The notes under the pieces: model-generated | Database searches by the model: none | What the model saw: the letters and a program-made list of their open reading frames with translations, nothing else | What the model was told of the DNA's origin: nothing | Part shown: one piece after another, positions 1-8,753 of the stretch | How positions within the stretch are numbered: position 1 is the stretch's first letter | Layout of the letters: the number at the start of each line of letters is the position of its first letter | Origin: Bin55 sp009840545 | GTDB lineage: Bacteria > Pseudomonadota > Gammaproteobacteria > Pseudomonadales > Azotimanducaceae | DNA: 64,000 bases | Assembly: GCA_965208815.1 (NCBI GenBank) | Contig: OZ242357.1 | Coordinates: 2,170,001 to 2,234,000 of the forward strand | Reading direction: 5' to 3' | Made by a program: the position numbers and the translations under genes

Positions 1-2
1 GA

Positions 3-551
3 GAGATTTCCATACTTCGCTGGGGACTTATACCCTTTTGGTCGAAAGACCCATCCATCGGATCACGTCTAATCAATGCTCGGGCAGAGACCGTTCACTC
101 GAAACCTTCATTTCGAGCCGCTTTCCGCCAGAGGAGATGTTTAGTCCCTGCAAATGGATGGTTTGAATGGTCGTCCGTAGCAGGCCGAAAACAACCATAC
201 TTCATAGCATCTGAGAGCTCTGGTCCTCTCTCTATAGCAGCTCTTTGGGAGTCTTGGGACAAGGATGAAGAACCGCTCGAAACCTTCACGCTAATCACAA
301 CTCAAGCAACGAGCGAACTTTCGAAAATTCATCACCGGCAACCAGCAATTCTTAGCTCCAACGACTGGGACCTATGGTTGGACCCAAATTCGTCGGCTAC
401 ATCACTGCTTGATCTCGTTCAAACCCCTTATCGTGGCCCATACCTGTACCACGCGGTCAGTACAAGAGTGAACAATGTTCGGAATAACACCAAAGAAATA
501 CTTGAGCCTTCTTCCGAACGCGGCCTTTTCGGTTCAATTGATCAAGACTAG
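3..551 (+). CDS. SRAP-domain DNA-crosslink repair protein (YedK/HMCES family), 5' end cut by window
   Basis: An open frame runs in from the left edge and stops at 551, giving the last 182 residues of an SRAP protein. The family forms a covalent crosslink with abasic sites in single-stranded DNA through an N-terminal Cys, and this residue lies outside the window. Visible family motifs are RWGLIPFWSKD, the NARAET block holding the catalytic Asn, PANGWFEW with the conserved Glu, and IHHRQP, the counterpart of the usual HxRMP motif. The active-site His and Arg are kept but Met is replaced by Gln. There is no start codon in view, so the frame was found by translating from base 3. It converges on the next gene with a 22-base gap. 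Family assignment is secure; full length is unknown. Confidence 0.9.
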   Translation, partial: EISILRWGLIPFWSKDPSIGSRLINARAETVHSKPSFRAAFRQRRCLVPANGWFEWSSVAGRKQPYFIASESSGPLSIAALWESWDKDEEPLETFTLITTQATSELSKIHHRQPAILSSNDWDLWLDPNSSATSLLDLVQTPYRGPYLYHAVSTRVNNVRNNTKEILEPSSERGLFGSIDQD

Positions 552-573
552 CCGCAAACTCATCCAGAACACC

Positions 574-2235
574 TCAGGCAGCCGGTCTGAGGAAAGCGGG
601 ATATTGAGAGAAATCAGTGTCTTGTCGGGTGATGATTTCTATTACGGTGGTCCTCCCCTCTTTGTTTTCCGTTTGCGCTGACTTTAGCGCTGGTTCGATC
701 TCTTCAGGACGCGTAACGACAATGCCAGTTGCTCCGAGTGCTTTAGACATGGCGGCGTACTCCCCTGACTGATTGCCGACACCGTACTTTGCCATTGCCA
801 CTTTCAGTTTCTTGTCATAGCCGCCCATGGTTCCATTGTTGACTATCACCGAAGTAATCGGTGCATCCGCTCGAACCGCCGTTTCAATCTCAGTGCCAGT
901 ATGGCCAAATGCTAGGTCTCCCATGAAGTTCATGCAGAACTTCTCTGGAGCCGCCAATTTAGCTCCGATGGCTAATGGTAGACCGTATCCCAAGTGCGTG
1001 GTTTTGCCCCATCCAATGTAGCCATATGGTTTTGATGCTCGATAGAAAGGCATGATTTGATCGCGGGGATTGCCCGCATCATGGGTAACCACTGAGTTCT
1101 CATGATCGATCACATTGTTGATCGCGTTGATTACACGATAAGGATTTATTGGTGTTTCGGATGAATTGAGCTTTGGAGTCCAGTCGTTTATCCAAGACTG
1201 CTTGCTGTCTCTTATTGATTTGGCAAGAGCTTCATTATGGGGTCTCCCGTTGTCTCCCACTTGAGCCCTAAATTCTTCAATCAAGCAGTCCAGAGTGAGT
1301 CTTGCATCTCCAACAAGACCCAGTTCAACACAGTAGTCCTTGTTTATGTCTAACGCATTGTTCGTGGATTGAACTATTCGTTTGCCCGCCGGAATCTCCA
1401 ACCCAAATCCTGTTCTTGTTAGCGCTGAACCCACAGCAAACACCAAGTCTGTACTACCTAACCACTCGAATACTGTCTTAGGAGCTGTCCGATTGGCAGA
1501 ACCTAACGCCAATGCATGATCATCCGGAAAAGCACTTTTTCCCTGCATCGTCGTTATCACCGGAATTTGTGCAAGATCCACAAAATCCATGAGCTGTTCG
1601 CAAGCATCTGCGTATAGCACTCCCTGACCAATCCAAAGTACCGGATTGCGTGCTTCTACGAGTAACCGAACCGCATCTTTGACATCGCTTAAGTTTGGTC
1701 GAGTAGGCATAGATTTGGGTACGCGATACTCGTCCACACCTTCCGTTATTTCTCGAGCAAGCACATCTCCATGAAGTTCGACTACCACTGGACCTGGTCG
1801 ACCTTGCTTCAAGGTGTGAAAAGCGCGCCTCATTTCACGGGTTGTTCGGTTGGGTTGGTCGATCGATATTGCCAATTTCGAGACGTGCTCGTAGTTCTTC
1901 ACAGCCGAGAAGTTTGGCTGAATGTCGTATCTACCTACCCCACTACCTCCGGGCAGAAATAGCAGAGGTACAGCTTCTCCCCATGCTTGTGCAATTCCGC
2001 CAAATGAATTCTCAACTCCAGGACCTGATTGCGAAACGAAAACTCCAATCTTCTTGCCTGCCAACTGTCGGGAATATCCATCCGCAGCGTTGATTGCTCC
2101 CCGCTCCTGCCGAAATACGATGGGTCGAATTCCTATGCGGGCAGAAGCCTCGATTAATGGATTGTCCGGAAAGCACGCGATCCAATCCGTTCCTTCCGCC
2201 TTTAAGCACTTTGCTACTAGGTCGTATCCATTCAC
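574..2235 (-). CDS. thiamine-diphosphate-dependent enzyme, acetolactate synthase/benzoylformate decarboxylase superfamily
   Basis: Encodes about 553 residues with the usual three-domain ThDP fold. The N-terminal pyrimidine-binding domain has the conserved Glu in FRQERGAINAADGYSRQ. A middle domain follows. The C-terminal pyrophosphate-binding domain has the GDG-type motif starting MGDLAFGHTGTE and ending in NN about 25 residues later, which binds Mg-ThDP. Family members decarboxylate or ligate 2-oxo acids, and the substrate cannot be told from sequence. I chose the GTG at 2235 because GAGGAG sits six bases upstream; the frame also allows a GTG at 2265 without such a site. No ilvN-like small subunit lies next to it, so a biosynthetic acetolactate synthase is less likely than a catabolic decarboxylase or lyase. 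Confidence 0.85.
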   Translation of the reverse strand: MNGYDLVAKCLKAEGTDWIACFPDNPLIEASARIGIRPIVFRQERGAINAADGYSRQLAGKKIGVFVSQSGPGVENSFGGIAQAWGEAVPLLFLPGGSGVGRYDIQPNFSAVKNYEHVSKLAISIDQPNRTTREMRRAFHTLKQGRPGPVVVELHGDVLAREITEGVDEYRVPKSMPTRPNLSDVKDAVRLLVEARNPVLWIGQGVLYADACEQLMDFVDLAQIPVITTMQGKSAFPDDHALALGSANRTAPKTVFEWLGSTDLVFAVGSALTRTGFGLEIPAGKRIVQSTNNALDINKDYCVELGLVGDARLTLDCLIEEFRAQVGDNGRPHNEALAKSIRDSKQSWINDWTPKLNSSETPINPYRVINAINNVIDHENSVVTHDAGNPRDQIMPFYRASKPYGYIGWGKTTHLGYGLPLAIGAKLAAPEKFCMNFMGDLAFGHTGTEIETAVRADAPITSVIVNNGTMGGYDKKLKVAMAKYGVGNQSGEYAAMSKALGATGIVVTRPEEIEPALKSAQTENKEGRTTVIEIITRQDTDFSQYPAFLRPAA

Positions 2236-2449
2236 AGCATTCTCCTCAATACACAAGCTGACCACAAGCCAACAGATGTCTATATCTTAAGAATTGGAAC
2301 TTCCACACAATTGCGACGTCGACTTTGCACGTGCAGCGTCCAAGTCATCCCATTTACATCGCAGTGTCTTAGTGACGGTCGTTTTTCTGGTGCTCGTCAG
2401 AGCACCCTTCGCTCCAGTTTTCCTCGCAAAACTGGTCGATAGCCCGATG

Positions 2450-2686
2450 TTAGCGTTCTAGACACCCTGCAAGTATGTTTGCACCGAGAAAGAAGAGCAA
2501 AGTTCCTATTTCCGATTTCACAATGTTGAAGTCAGCGAGCGAGGTACAAATGGTGTAGATGCCAACTGCCATAAGAACGATTCCCGCAGCACTTTTTATT
2601 CGCTTCACTCCAAGGAAATGAAGCAATGCGACCGTGAGCAGTCTCAAGCTGTGCAATAAATCGAGAAATGTGGTCGACACGTCCAA
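2450..2686 (-). CDS. possible small two-helix membrane protein
   Basis: A 78-codon frame encodes a hydrophobic protein with two likely membrane segments, roughly residues 33-50 and 60-75. The first codon is TTG, with GTG two codons later; no clear ribosome site is visible. No family was recognised. It sits alone between the divergent leuS gene and the ThDP enzyme. The hydrophobic pattern is the only support, so it may not be a gene. Confidence 0.35.
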   Translation of the reverse strand: MDVSTTFLDLLHSLRLLTVALLHFLGVKRIKSAAGIVLMAVGIYTICTSLADFNIVKSEIGTLLFFLGANILAGCLER

Positions 2687-2919
2687 TGCGCCTTAAGAAA
2701 ATGTCGGAACACATTCAATTTATCACAAGACACCGATGGAGGGTAGTTCACACTAGGCAGAGTTGGCGGCGAGACGATGTTGTATTCAAACTAGATCCGG
2801 ATGGCTTTCCTCGTCGAAGTGTGCTAGATAGCGGACACATGAGTGAGTCCTGCCGATACGACAACTTAGACATTGATACACAACAGATACTGAAGTGACG
2901 TCAATCACGCAAGGTTGAG

Positions 2920-2928
2920 TGGTATCAT
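2920..2928 (+). promoter_or_regulatory. candidate extended -10 promoter for leuS-lptE-holA
   Basis: TGGTATCAT matches an extended -10 element (TG, one base, then TATCAT, five of six to consensus). It is 46 bases before the leuS start and would give a leader of about 40 bases. No good -35 box lies at 16-18 bases, as is common for extended -10 promoters. Prediction from sequence only. Confidence 0.35.
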
Positions 2929-2974
2929 CGCTCGCTATTCTCCGCCTTTTTCCTCGCCCGAAAACCCAGCAAGT

Positions 2975-5407
2975 ATGGACTCGTACGACCCCATAGCAAT
3001 CGAACAGAAATGGCAGCGTTGTTGGGAAGAAAGAGGAACAAATGCGTTCTCCGAATCAGAACTCCGCGAAGCCAATAGTCCCTTCTATAACTTAATGATG
3101 TTTCCTTATCCTTCTGCGGAAGGATTACACATTGGAAATATTTACGCCTACACCGGAGCGGATGTTCAAGGTCGCTATCAACGACTTACCGGAAAGACTG
3201 TATTTCAACCCATGGGATTTGATGCTTTTGGGATACATTCCGAGAACTTTGCACTAAACACCGGTACCAATCCCAATGAATTGATTCCAAGAAACATCGC
3301 AAATTTCACACAGCAGCTCAGAAGAATGGGAGGGATGTTCGATTGGAATCACACGGTCGACACAACACACCCATCCTATTACCGTTGGACGCAATGGATT
3401 TTTGTTCAACTCTTCAAAGCCGGACTTGTTGTACGGCGTAATGCAGCTGTCAATTGGTGTCCGCAATGCATGACTGTATTGGCAAACGAACAGGTGATTG
3501 AAGGTTTGTGCGAGCGTTGCGACTCGAAAGTGGAGCAACGCCAACTTCCACAATGGTTTGTACGGATCACTGAGTATGCAGAAAGGTTGCTTGCCAACAT
3601 TCCCAAGCTAGACTGGTCGGACACAACTAGGATTGCACAGACAAACTGGATTGGGGCAAGCGATGGTGCAAGAGTGCGGTTTCGAGTTGCAAGTTCGAAA
3701 CGATTCATTGAGGTTTTTACTACACGGCCCGATACGCTCTTTGGTGCAACCTACATGGTTCTTGCACCAGAGCACGAATTAGTTCAAGAATTGACCTGCC
3801 CTGAACAAACGACGGAGGTCGAGAACTACGTCAAGCGAGTCCAGCTTGAAGACCTTGTTGAAAGACAAAAGATGGATCGCGCAAAGACAGGCGTGTTTAC
3901 AGGTTCCTACTGCGTCAATCCTGTAAACGAAGAATACATACCGATTTGGATATCGGACTATGTCCTAGCAGGATACGGCACCGGAGCAATCATGGCTGTT
4001 CCAGCACATGACCAGCGCGACTTCGAATTCGCTACGAAGTTCGAGTTGCCGATACGCAAAGTTATTCAAGACCCTCAAGATGATTCGGAAGCATTCTTCG
4101 CGCAAGCCTTTGAAGGAGATGGCGTTCTCGTAAATTCCGGCCGATATGACGGGCTTGCGAGCAACGTTGCGAAAGCTCAAATCGTCAATGAACTTGCTGG
4201 GCGTGGCCTCGGTAGCAAGACGACACAGTATCGACTTCACGATTGGTGCATATCCAGGCAACGATATTGGGGACCTCCCATTCCCATAATCCATTGCGAC
4301 CAATGCGGACCAGTAGTAGTCCCCGAAAAGGACCTTCCGGTTGTTCTGCCGTATCTTGAAGATTTCAAACCAGGCGAGGACGGTAGAAGCCCGCTCGCAA
4401 GAGACGAAGATTGGAGTGTTGCACCTTGTCCGAATTGTGGAGCGGCGTCTCAAAGAGAAACTGATGTTTCCGATACGTTTCTCGATAGCGCTTGGTACTT
4501 CTTGCGCTATCCGTGTACTGATAACAATTCGCAACCCTTCGAATCAGAAATGCTCGACAAGTGGTTGCCTGTTCACTCCTATATCGGAGGCAACGAACAC
4601 GCGGTCTTGCACCTACTTTATTCGCGATTTCTAGTGATGGCTCTGTCCGATTTGGGACTCACGAGCTTCGAAGAACCCTATCGAAAATTCAGAGCGCACG
4701 GTTTACTAATCAAGGATGGCAAGAAAATTTCCAAGAGCCGGGGAAACATCATCGTTCCGGATAGCCTCATAGCTGAGTTCGGCGCGGATACCGTTCGGAT
4801 GTATCTCATGTTCTTAGGTCCATTCGAACAAGGCGGAGACTACCAGGAACACGGAATTCTGGGTCCTCGATCATTTTTGAATCGTCTTTGGCAGTCCGTT
4901 GTAGAAGCTGAAGACGAAGAAATAGACCCTGATGTTGAGAAAGCGCTTCATCGGACGGTAAAGCACGTCTCTACTGCCATCCAGGAGCTTCGTTTCAATA
5001 CGGCCATCGCGAGCATGATGGAATATCTGAATGTTGTACGTTCAGAAGGTCGAAAAACGAGGCGACGTGAGGTCGAACCGCTTATTGCCTTGATAGCACC
5101 GTTTTGCCCGCACATTGCCGAAGAGCTCCACGAGAGAATGGGCAATACGTCGAGCATCTTCGACTCTGGGAAGTGGCCTTCCTTCGACGAAAAACTGCTT
5201 GAGGACGAAGGAGTGGAGATTGCAGTTCAAGTAAACGGAAAGCTCCGAGGAAAACTGCAATCCAGTTCCAACGCTACCCAGGATGAAGTTAAGGAACTGG
5301 CACTTCAACTTCCAAATGTTGCTCGTTACACCGACAATGAGCGTATTCGGAAAGTCATTTATGTGCCAGGACGGATGCTCAGTTTGGTGGTGTCCCAAGA
5401 GTCTTAA
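2975..5407 (+). CDS. leuS: leucyl-tRNA synthetase
   Basis: Charges tRNA-Leu with leucine in the cytoplasm. This is a class I synthetase of 810 residues, somewhat shorter than the E. coli enzyme of about 860. The HIGH motif appears as HIGN near residue 52 after a PYPSAEGL stretch, and KMSKS as KISKS near residues 584-588. The inserted CP1 editing domain is present, with TTRPDTLFGATYMV and YGTGAIMAVPAHDQRD. Two Cys-pair segments (CPQC/CERC and CDQC/CPNC) suggest zinc sites. The C terminus ends with the usual VQVNGKLRGK segment. The ATG at 2975 was chosen because the protein then begins with DPIAIEQKWQ, the normal family start; a GTG at 2915 adds 20 unconserved residues. It heads leuS-lptE-holA, a common gammaproteobacterial order. 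Confidence 0.97.
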   Translation: MDSYDPIAIEQKWQRCWEERGTNAFSESELREANSPFYNLMMFPYPSAEGLHIGNIYAYTGADVQGRYQRLTGKTVFQPMGFDAFGIHSENFALNTGTNPNELIPRNIANFTQQLRRMGGMFDWNHTVDTTHPSYYRWTQWIFVQLFKAGLVVRRNAAVNWCPQCMTVLANEQVIEGLCERCDSKVEQRQLPQWFVRITEYAERLLANIPKLDWSDTTRIAQTNWIGASDGARVRFRVASSKRFIEVFTTRPDTLFGATYMVLAPEHELVQELTCPEQTTEVENYVKRVQLEDLVERQKMDRAKTGVFTGSYCVNPVNEEYIPIWISDYVLAGYGTGAIMAVPAHDQRDFEFATKFELPIRKVIQDPQDDSEAFFAQAFEGDGVLVNSGRYDGLASNVAKAQIVNELAGRGLGSKTTQYRLHDWCISRQRYWGPPIPIIHCDQCGPVVVPEKDLPVVLPYLEDFKPGEDGRSPLARDEDWSVAPCPNCGAASQRETDVSDTFLDSAWYFLRYPCTDNNSQPFESEMLDKWLPVHSYIGGNEHAVLHLLYSRFLVMALSDLGLTSFEEPYRKFRAHGLLIKDGKKISKSRGNIIVPDSLIAEFGADTVRMYLMFLGPFEQGGDYQEHGILGPRSFLNRLWQSVVEAEDEEIDPDVEKALHRTVKHVSTAIQELRFNTAIASMMEYLNVVRSEGRKTRRREVEPLIALIAPFCPHIAEELHERMGNTSSIFDSGKWPSFDEKLLEDEGVEIAVQVNGKLRGKLQSSSNATQDEVKELALQLPNVARYTDNERIRKVIYVPGRMLSLVVSQES

Positions 5408-5455
5408 GCAAGCTTCTAGGGTGTGACAGACATTTTTACACTTGCCGCTGTGCGT

Positions 5456-5974
5456 ATGTCGCGCTTGCTCGTTCTATTGATCTGCAGCCTGTTTATTAGC
5501 AGTTGTGGATTTCACCTTCGAACCAACACTCTTGCCAGTTACATAAGCTCGGTCGACGTCACGGGAACAAAGTCTACCAGGATCGTACGATCTCTTGAAA
5601 GCAAGCTTAACGAGCTCGGAATCGTAGTGGACACATCCGATGCACCCGACGTTCGCGTGCAAATCTCCGAGCACAGTTTCGAAAAGGAGGCATCGCTACT
5701 CGCTCCGTTAGGTGGAATGATCGAATACGAACTCACTTTAACAGTAGTCATGCGATTTGGAGTGCCCAACATTGAGCCAAATACCGATGTGGTCTCAATG
5801 TCCGCGACCCGAAAGGTGAAAGTAAATACAGAGAACCTCTTGTCGACTTCTGCGGAGGAACAGCTCGTACGGAGAGAACTCTCCGACACGATTGTGGATG
5901 AGATCATTCGAACTATTTCCCACGAGGTTCGAAGGCCGTTGTCCCCACCGAGCAATGAGGATATTAAGGACTGA
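5456..5974 (+). CDS. lptE: LPS-assembly lipoprotein LptE
   Basis: Outer-membrane lipoprotein that plugs the LptD barrel and helps move lipopolysaccharide to the cell surface. The start at 5456 gives a short n-region, a hydrophobic stretch LLVLLICSLFIS and a lipobox ending in SSC, so Cys near residue 17 would be lipidated. The mature part begins GFHLR, the typical LptE opening, and the length of 172 residues fits the family. An upstream GTG at 5423 would place 11 residues before the signal peptide and is less likely. It follows leuS by 48 bases and precedes holA by 12, consistent with one transcript. Confidence 0.9.
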   Translation: MSRLLVLLICSLFISSCGFHLRTNTLASYISSVDVTGTKSTRIVRSLESKLNELGIVVDTSDAPDVRVQISEHSFEKEASLLAPLGGMIEYELTLTVVMRFGVPNIEPNTDVVSMSATRKVKVNTENLLSTSAEEQLVRRELSDTIVDEIIRTISHEVRRPLSPPSNEDIKD

Positions 5975-5986
5975 GACCTAGACTCA

Positions 5987-7018
5987 ATGGAGATTCCTTC
6001 ACACCACTTAGAACAGACCTTGCGAGATCAGCAACTCTCTCCCCTCTATTACGTTGCGGGAACGGACTTGCTCTTGGTGCAAGAAAGTGGTCAGGCTATT
6101 GTCTCCAAAGCTCGAGAACATGGATTTGACGAAGTGGTTCAGATGGAAGTGGCCACTAAGGACGACTGGGATCTTGCTCTCCTTGAGGCGGAGAGCCCCT
6201 CTCTGTTTGCAGAAAAACGCCTCTTCGAACTGTCAATGAAAGTGGATTCCATCGATAGATCTTCTAGTGCTGTAATTAAGTCATACTTAGAAAACGCCCA
6301 TCCCGACGCTCTCCTCTTAGTACGTGGACGAACCTTTCAATTTCGGCATAGATCTGCGGCTTGGTTTCGATTGTTTTCCAAGGAAGGGGTTGTCGTAGTT
6401 TGTGAGCCACTGTCTGCAAGTCAGCTTACTCAATGGATTTCTAATCGGGCGAGAGAAAAGCGGTTGCGCTTGACCGAAGACGCGATCGAGGAAATTGCGG
6501 ATCTTACAGAGGGAAACCTTCTCGCTTCCCACCAAGAAATTGAACGCCTTCACCTCGCTTTTCTCGGTTCTGAGGAAGAAATTAGCGCTGACAAACTCAA
6601 CATGCAAAACTGGAGCACAACGAGTGCCTTTGAGTTGATTGACGCGGCGTGTTTCGGCGATACAAACAAAATGAGCAAATCTCTAATGTCGCTTTCACGC
6701 GAAGGAACCGAACCACTGTCTCTGATAGGGCTAATTGCAGCGCAATTACGACGAATGCACTCGTTGGCGATTGGTGAACGGCTGAATATGTCCCAACGCC
6801 GATTGCGACCCCTACAGGCCGCATACCGAAGGATCGGTCTCGAAAGTATCAAGCGACTCATGATGGAATGTACGAACATCGACAGCCAACGCAAGGGCAT
6901 CCTATCGGGTGATGCTTGGAATTCGGTTTGCAGTCTTCTTATCGGAATTGCCGGTTCACACGAGGTACCCACCATCGAACCTAGAGTACGCTCGTACACC
7001 ATAGACTACGATGCGTAG
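5987..7018 (+). CDS. holA: DNA polymerase III subunit delta
   Basis: Delta subunit of the clamp loader, which opens the beta sliding clamp. The 343-residue length fits. The start PLYYVAGTDLLLVQES matches the family opening (normally YLl.GdE.lLi.e), followed by a degenerate AAA+ region without a functional Walker A motif, as expected for delta. A downstream stretch, LSREGTEPLSLIGLIAAQLRRM, matches the conserved helix of the collar domain. Third gene of leuS-lptE-holA, starting 12 bases after lptE. It ends 9 bases before a convergent gene. Confidence 0.92.
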   Translation: MEIPSHHLEQTLRDQQLSPLYYVAGTDLLLVQESGQAIVSKAREHGFDEVVQMEVATKDDWDLALLEAESPSLFAEKRLFELSMKVDSIDRSSSAVIKSYLENAHPDALLLVRGRTFQFRHRSAAWFRLFSKEGVVVVCEPLSASQLTQWISNRAREKRLRLTEDAIEEIADLTEGNLLASHQEIERLHLAFLGSEEEISADKLNMQNWSTTSAFELIDAACFGDTNKMSKSLMSLSREGTEPLSLIGLIAAQLRRMHSLAIGERLNMSQRRLRPLQAAYRRIGLESIKRLMMECTNIDSQRKGILSGDAWNSVCSLLIGIAGSHEVPTIEPRVRSYTIDYDA

Positions 7019-7027
7019 GAATGGGCC

Positions 7028-7579
7028 TCAATTCACCTTTGTCTTCGCTTCTAATCCTGTATACATAACCGAGAGAACACTGCCCGTGTTGCTAACGAGA
7101 GTAATCGAAGCATTCGCTGGGCGAAAGGATATGAGTCTCTGCTCTCCCGTAGCGGCACCCACAATGACGTTTATTGCAACAAAGTGGGAGAAAACTACAC
7201 AATCACTTTTGAATTCGAGAGTCGCGTCAATCATGGTTTTTCTCCAGGATTGCAATTCAGCGGTCAGTTGTTGCCAAGTCCCTCCCATGACCCTGTTCAA
7301 CCACTCAGGCCGATCTTCGAACTTCAGATTGGACGGTGTTGGGACCTCCGCAAACCGAGTATCAATCTTTGCAGGAGTGTTCCAAGCTTCAGCGAGGAAA
7401 CTAGCTGTCTCTTGCGCACGCAACAGAGGACTCGTGAAAACGGAGAGCGGACCAACTTCTTCGAGTTGGAGTGCGGTGCGCTTGGATTGCTGACGTCCTA
7501 ATTCGCTCAACCCTGGATCGTGATGGTCAGCAAACGAAGCCGCGGCTTCGCCATGACGAATTAAGTAGATGTTGGCCAT
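7028..7579 (-). CDS. histidine phosphatase family protein (phosphoglycerate mutase/SixA-like)
   Basis: A 183-residue protein of the histidine phosphatase superfamily, which passes phosphate through a catalytic His. The active-site RHGEA lies at residues 8-12, the second Arg is in SPLLRAQET, and the late catalytic His is in VVFSHFVAINVIVGA. The substrate is not evident; SixA-type phosphohistidine phosphatases and GpmB-like enzymes are both possible, and the length is closer to the latter. It converges on holA with no room for a classical terminator between them. Confidence 0.82.
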   Translation of the reverse strand: MANIYLIRHGEAAASFADHHDPGLSELGRQQSKRTALQLEEVGPLSVFTSPLLRAQETASFLAEAWNTPAKIDTRFAEVPTPSNLKFEDRPEWLNRVMGGTWQQLTAELQSWRKTMIDATLEFKSDCVVFSHFVAINVIVGAATGEQRLISFRPANASITLVSNTGSVLSVMYTGLEAKTKVN

Positions 7580-7713
7580 TTGTTCTGACTACCTCATACG
7601 AAGATTCTCGCAACTAGATTAAACAATCGAACAAATATGGGTCTGTTCAATACTCATTCGTAAAATTACTGCGCAATTGCGAACGGAACACGCCAAGAGT
7701 AGGTCATTGCCTA

Positions 7714-8742
7714 GTGAGCTCTGGCACTAACAATAGGACTCGAATGAACGTTCACGAATCAGGGCTCAGCGCAGACATGGTTCCAGATTCGACCATCGAT
7801 GCTCAGAAAGCTTTCCAGTTGAATAGAGCTCTATCCGTTCCAGCATTTAGTACACGTACGGACTATGTACCGCAAATCGACGAAGGCTACTGTTTCGACC
7901 CGTCCACCACATTGGCCATCCTTGCTGGATTCGCACACAACAGACGAGTGATGATTCAGGGTTACCACGGAACTGGGAAATCCACTCACATTGAGCAAGT
8001 GGCAGCACGACTCAATTGGCCGTGCGTGCGAGTGAACTTAGACAGCCATATCAGTCGGATTGACCTTGTGGGAAAAGACGCAATCGTAATTGAAGATGGT
8101 CAGCAGGTAACCACATTCAAGGAAGGTATCCTTCCCTGGGCATTGCAGCACCCTACGTGCATAGTCTTCGACGAGTATGACGCAGGACGACCCGATGTAA
8201 TGTTTGTGATTCAACGAGTTCTGGAGGTAGAGGGAAAGCTAACGTTACTAGACCAAAATAGAGTCATCACACCCCATCCATGGTTTCGTCTCTTTTCCAC
8301 CACAAACACCGTAGGCTTGGGCGACACGACGGGAATGTATCACGGTACGCAACAAATCAATCATGGACAGATGGACCGTTGGAATATCGTTGCGACTTTG
8401 AACTACCTACCACACGACGTCGAGGTCGACATCGTCTACGGCAAGGCTAAGACCTGGCAAGACAAGAACGAAGGTCGCAGGACGATTGCGAACATGGTCA
8501 GTGTGGCCGATCTCACTCGAAAGGGCTTTGTAAACGGCGACGTGTCGGTTGTGATGTCGCCAAGAACCGTTCTCACTTGGGCGGAAAATGCAGAGATATT
8601 TGACGATATTGCATTTGGTTTTCGTGTTACATTTCTCAATAAGTGCGATGAACTGGAACGCCCGGTAATTGCTGAATACTACCAACGCTGCATGGGCGAT
8701 GATCTGGGAGACGCCACAGCTGAGATTACGCTCCAACCGTAG
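7714..8742 (+). CDS. cobS: cobaltochelatase subunit CobS (AAA+ ATPase)
   Basis: ATPase subunit of the aerobic cobalt chelatase, working with CobT and CobN to insert cobalt into hydrogenobyrinate a,c-diamide. The protein contains the well-conserved CobS stretch SVPAFSTRTDYVPQID, a Walker A motif GYHGTGKST near residue 90 and a Walker B segment VFDEYDAGRPD. Length of 342 is normal. The frame opens with GTG at 7714; ATG at 7744 is an alternative start, since the N terminus before the conserved block is variable. cobT follows after 11 bases. No cobN or other corrin gene is present in this window. Confidence 0.93.
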   Translation: MSSGTNNRTRMNVHESGLSADMVPDSTIDAQKAFQLNRALSVPAFSTRTDYVPQIDEGYCFDPSTTLAILAGFAHNRRVMIQGYHGTGKSTHIEQVAARLNWPCVRVNLDSHISRIDLVGKDAIVIEDGQQVTTFKEGILPWALQHPTCIVFDEYDAGRPDVMFVIQRVLEVEGKLTLLDQNRVITPHPWFRLFSTTNTVGLGDTTGMYHGTQQINHGQMDRWNIVATLNYLPHDVEVDIVYGKAKTWQDKNEGRRTIANMVSVADLTRKGFVNGDVSVVMSPRTVLTWAENAEIFDDIAFGFRVTFLNKCDELERPVIAEYYQRCMGDDLGDATAEITLQP

Positions 8743-8753
8743 AGTCAGTCCCG

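Noticed and set aside
2668..2898. 76-codon plus-strand frame before leuS
   Set aside because: Arg/His/Ser-rich, no family, in the leuS leader region.
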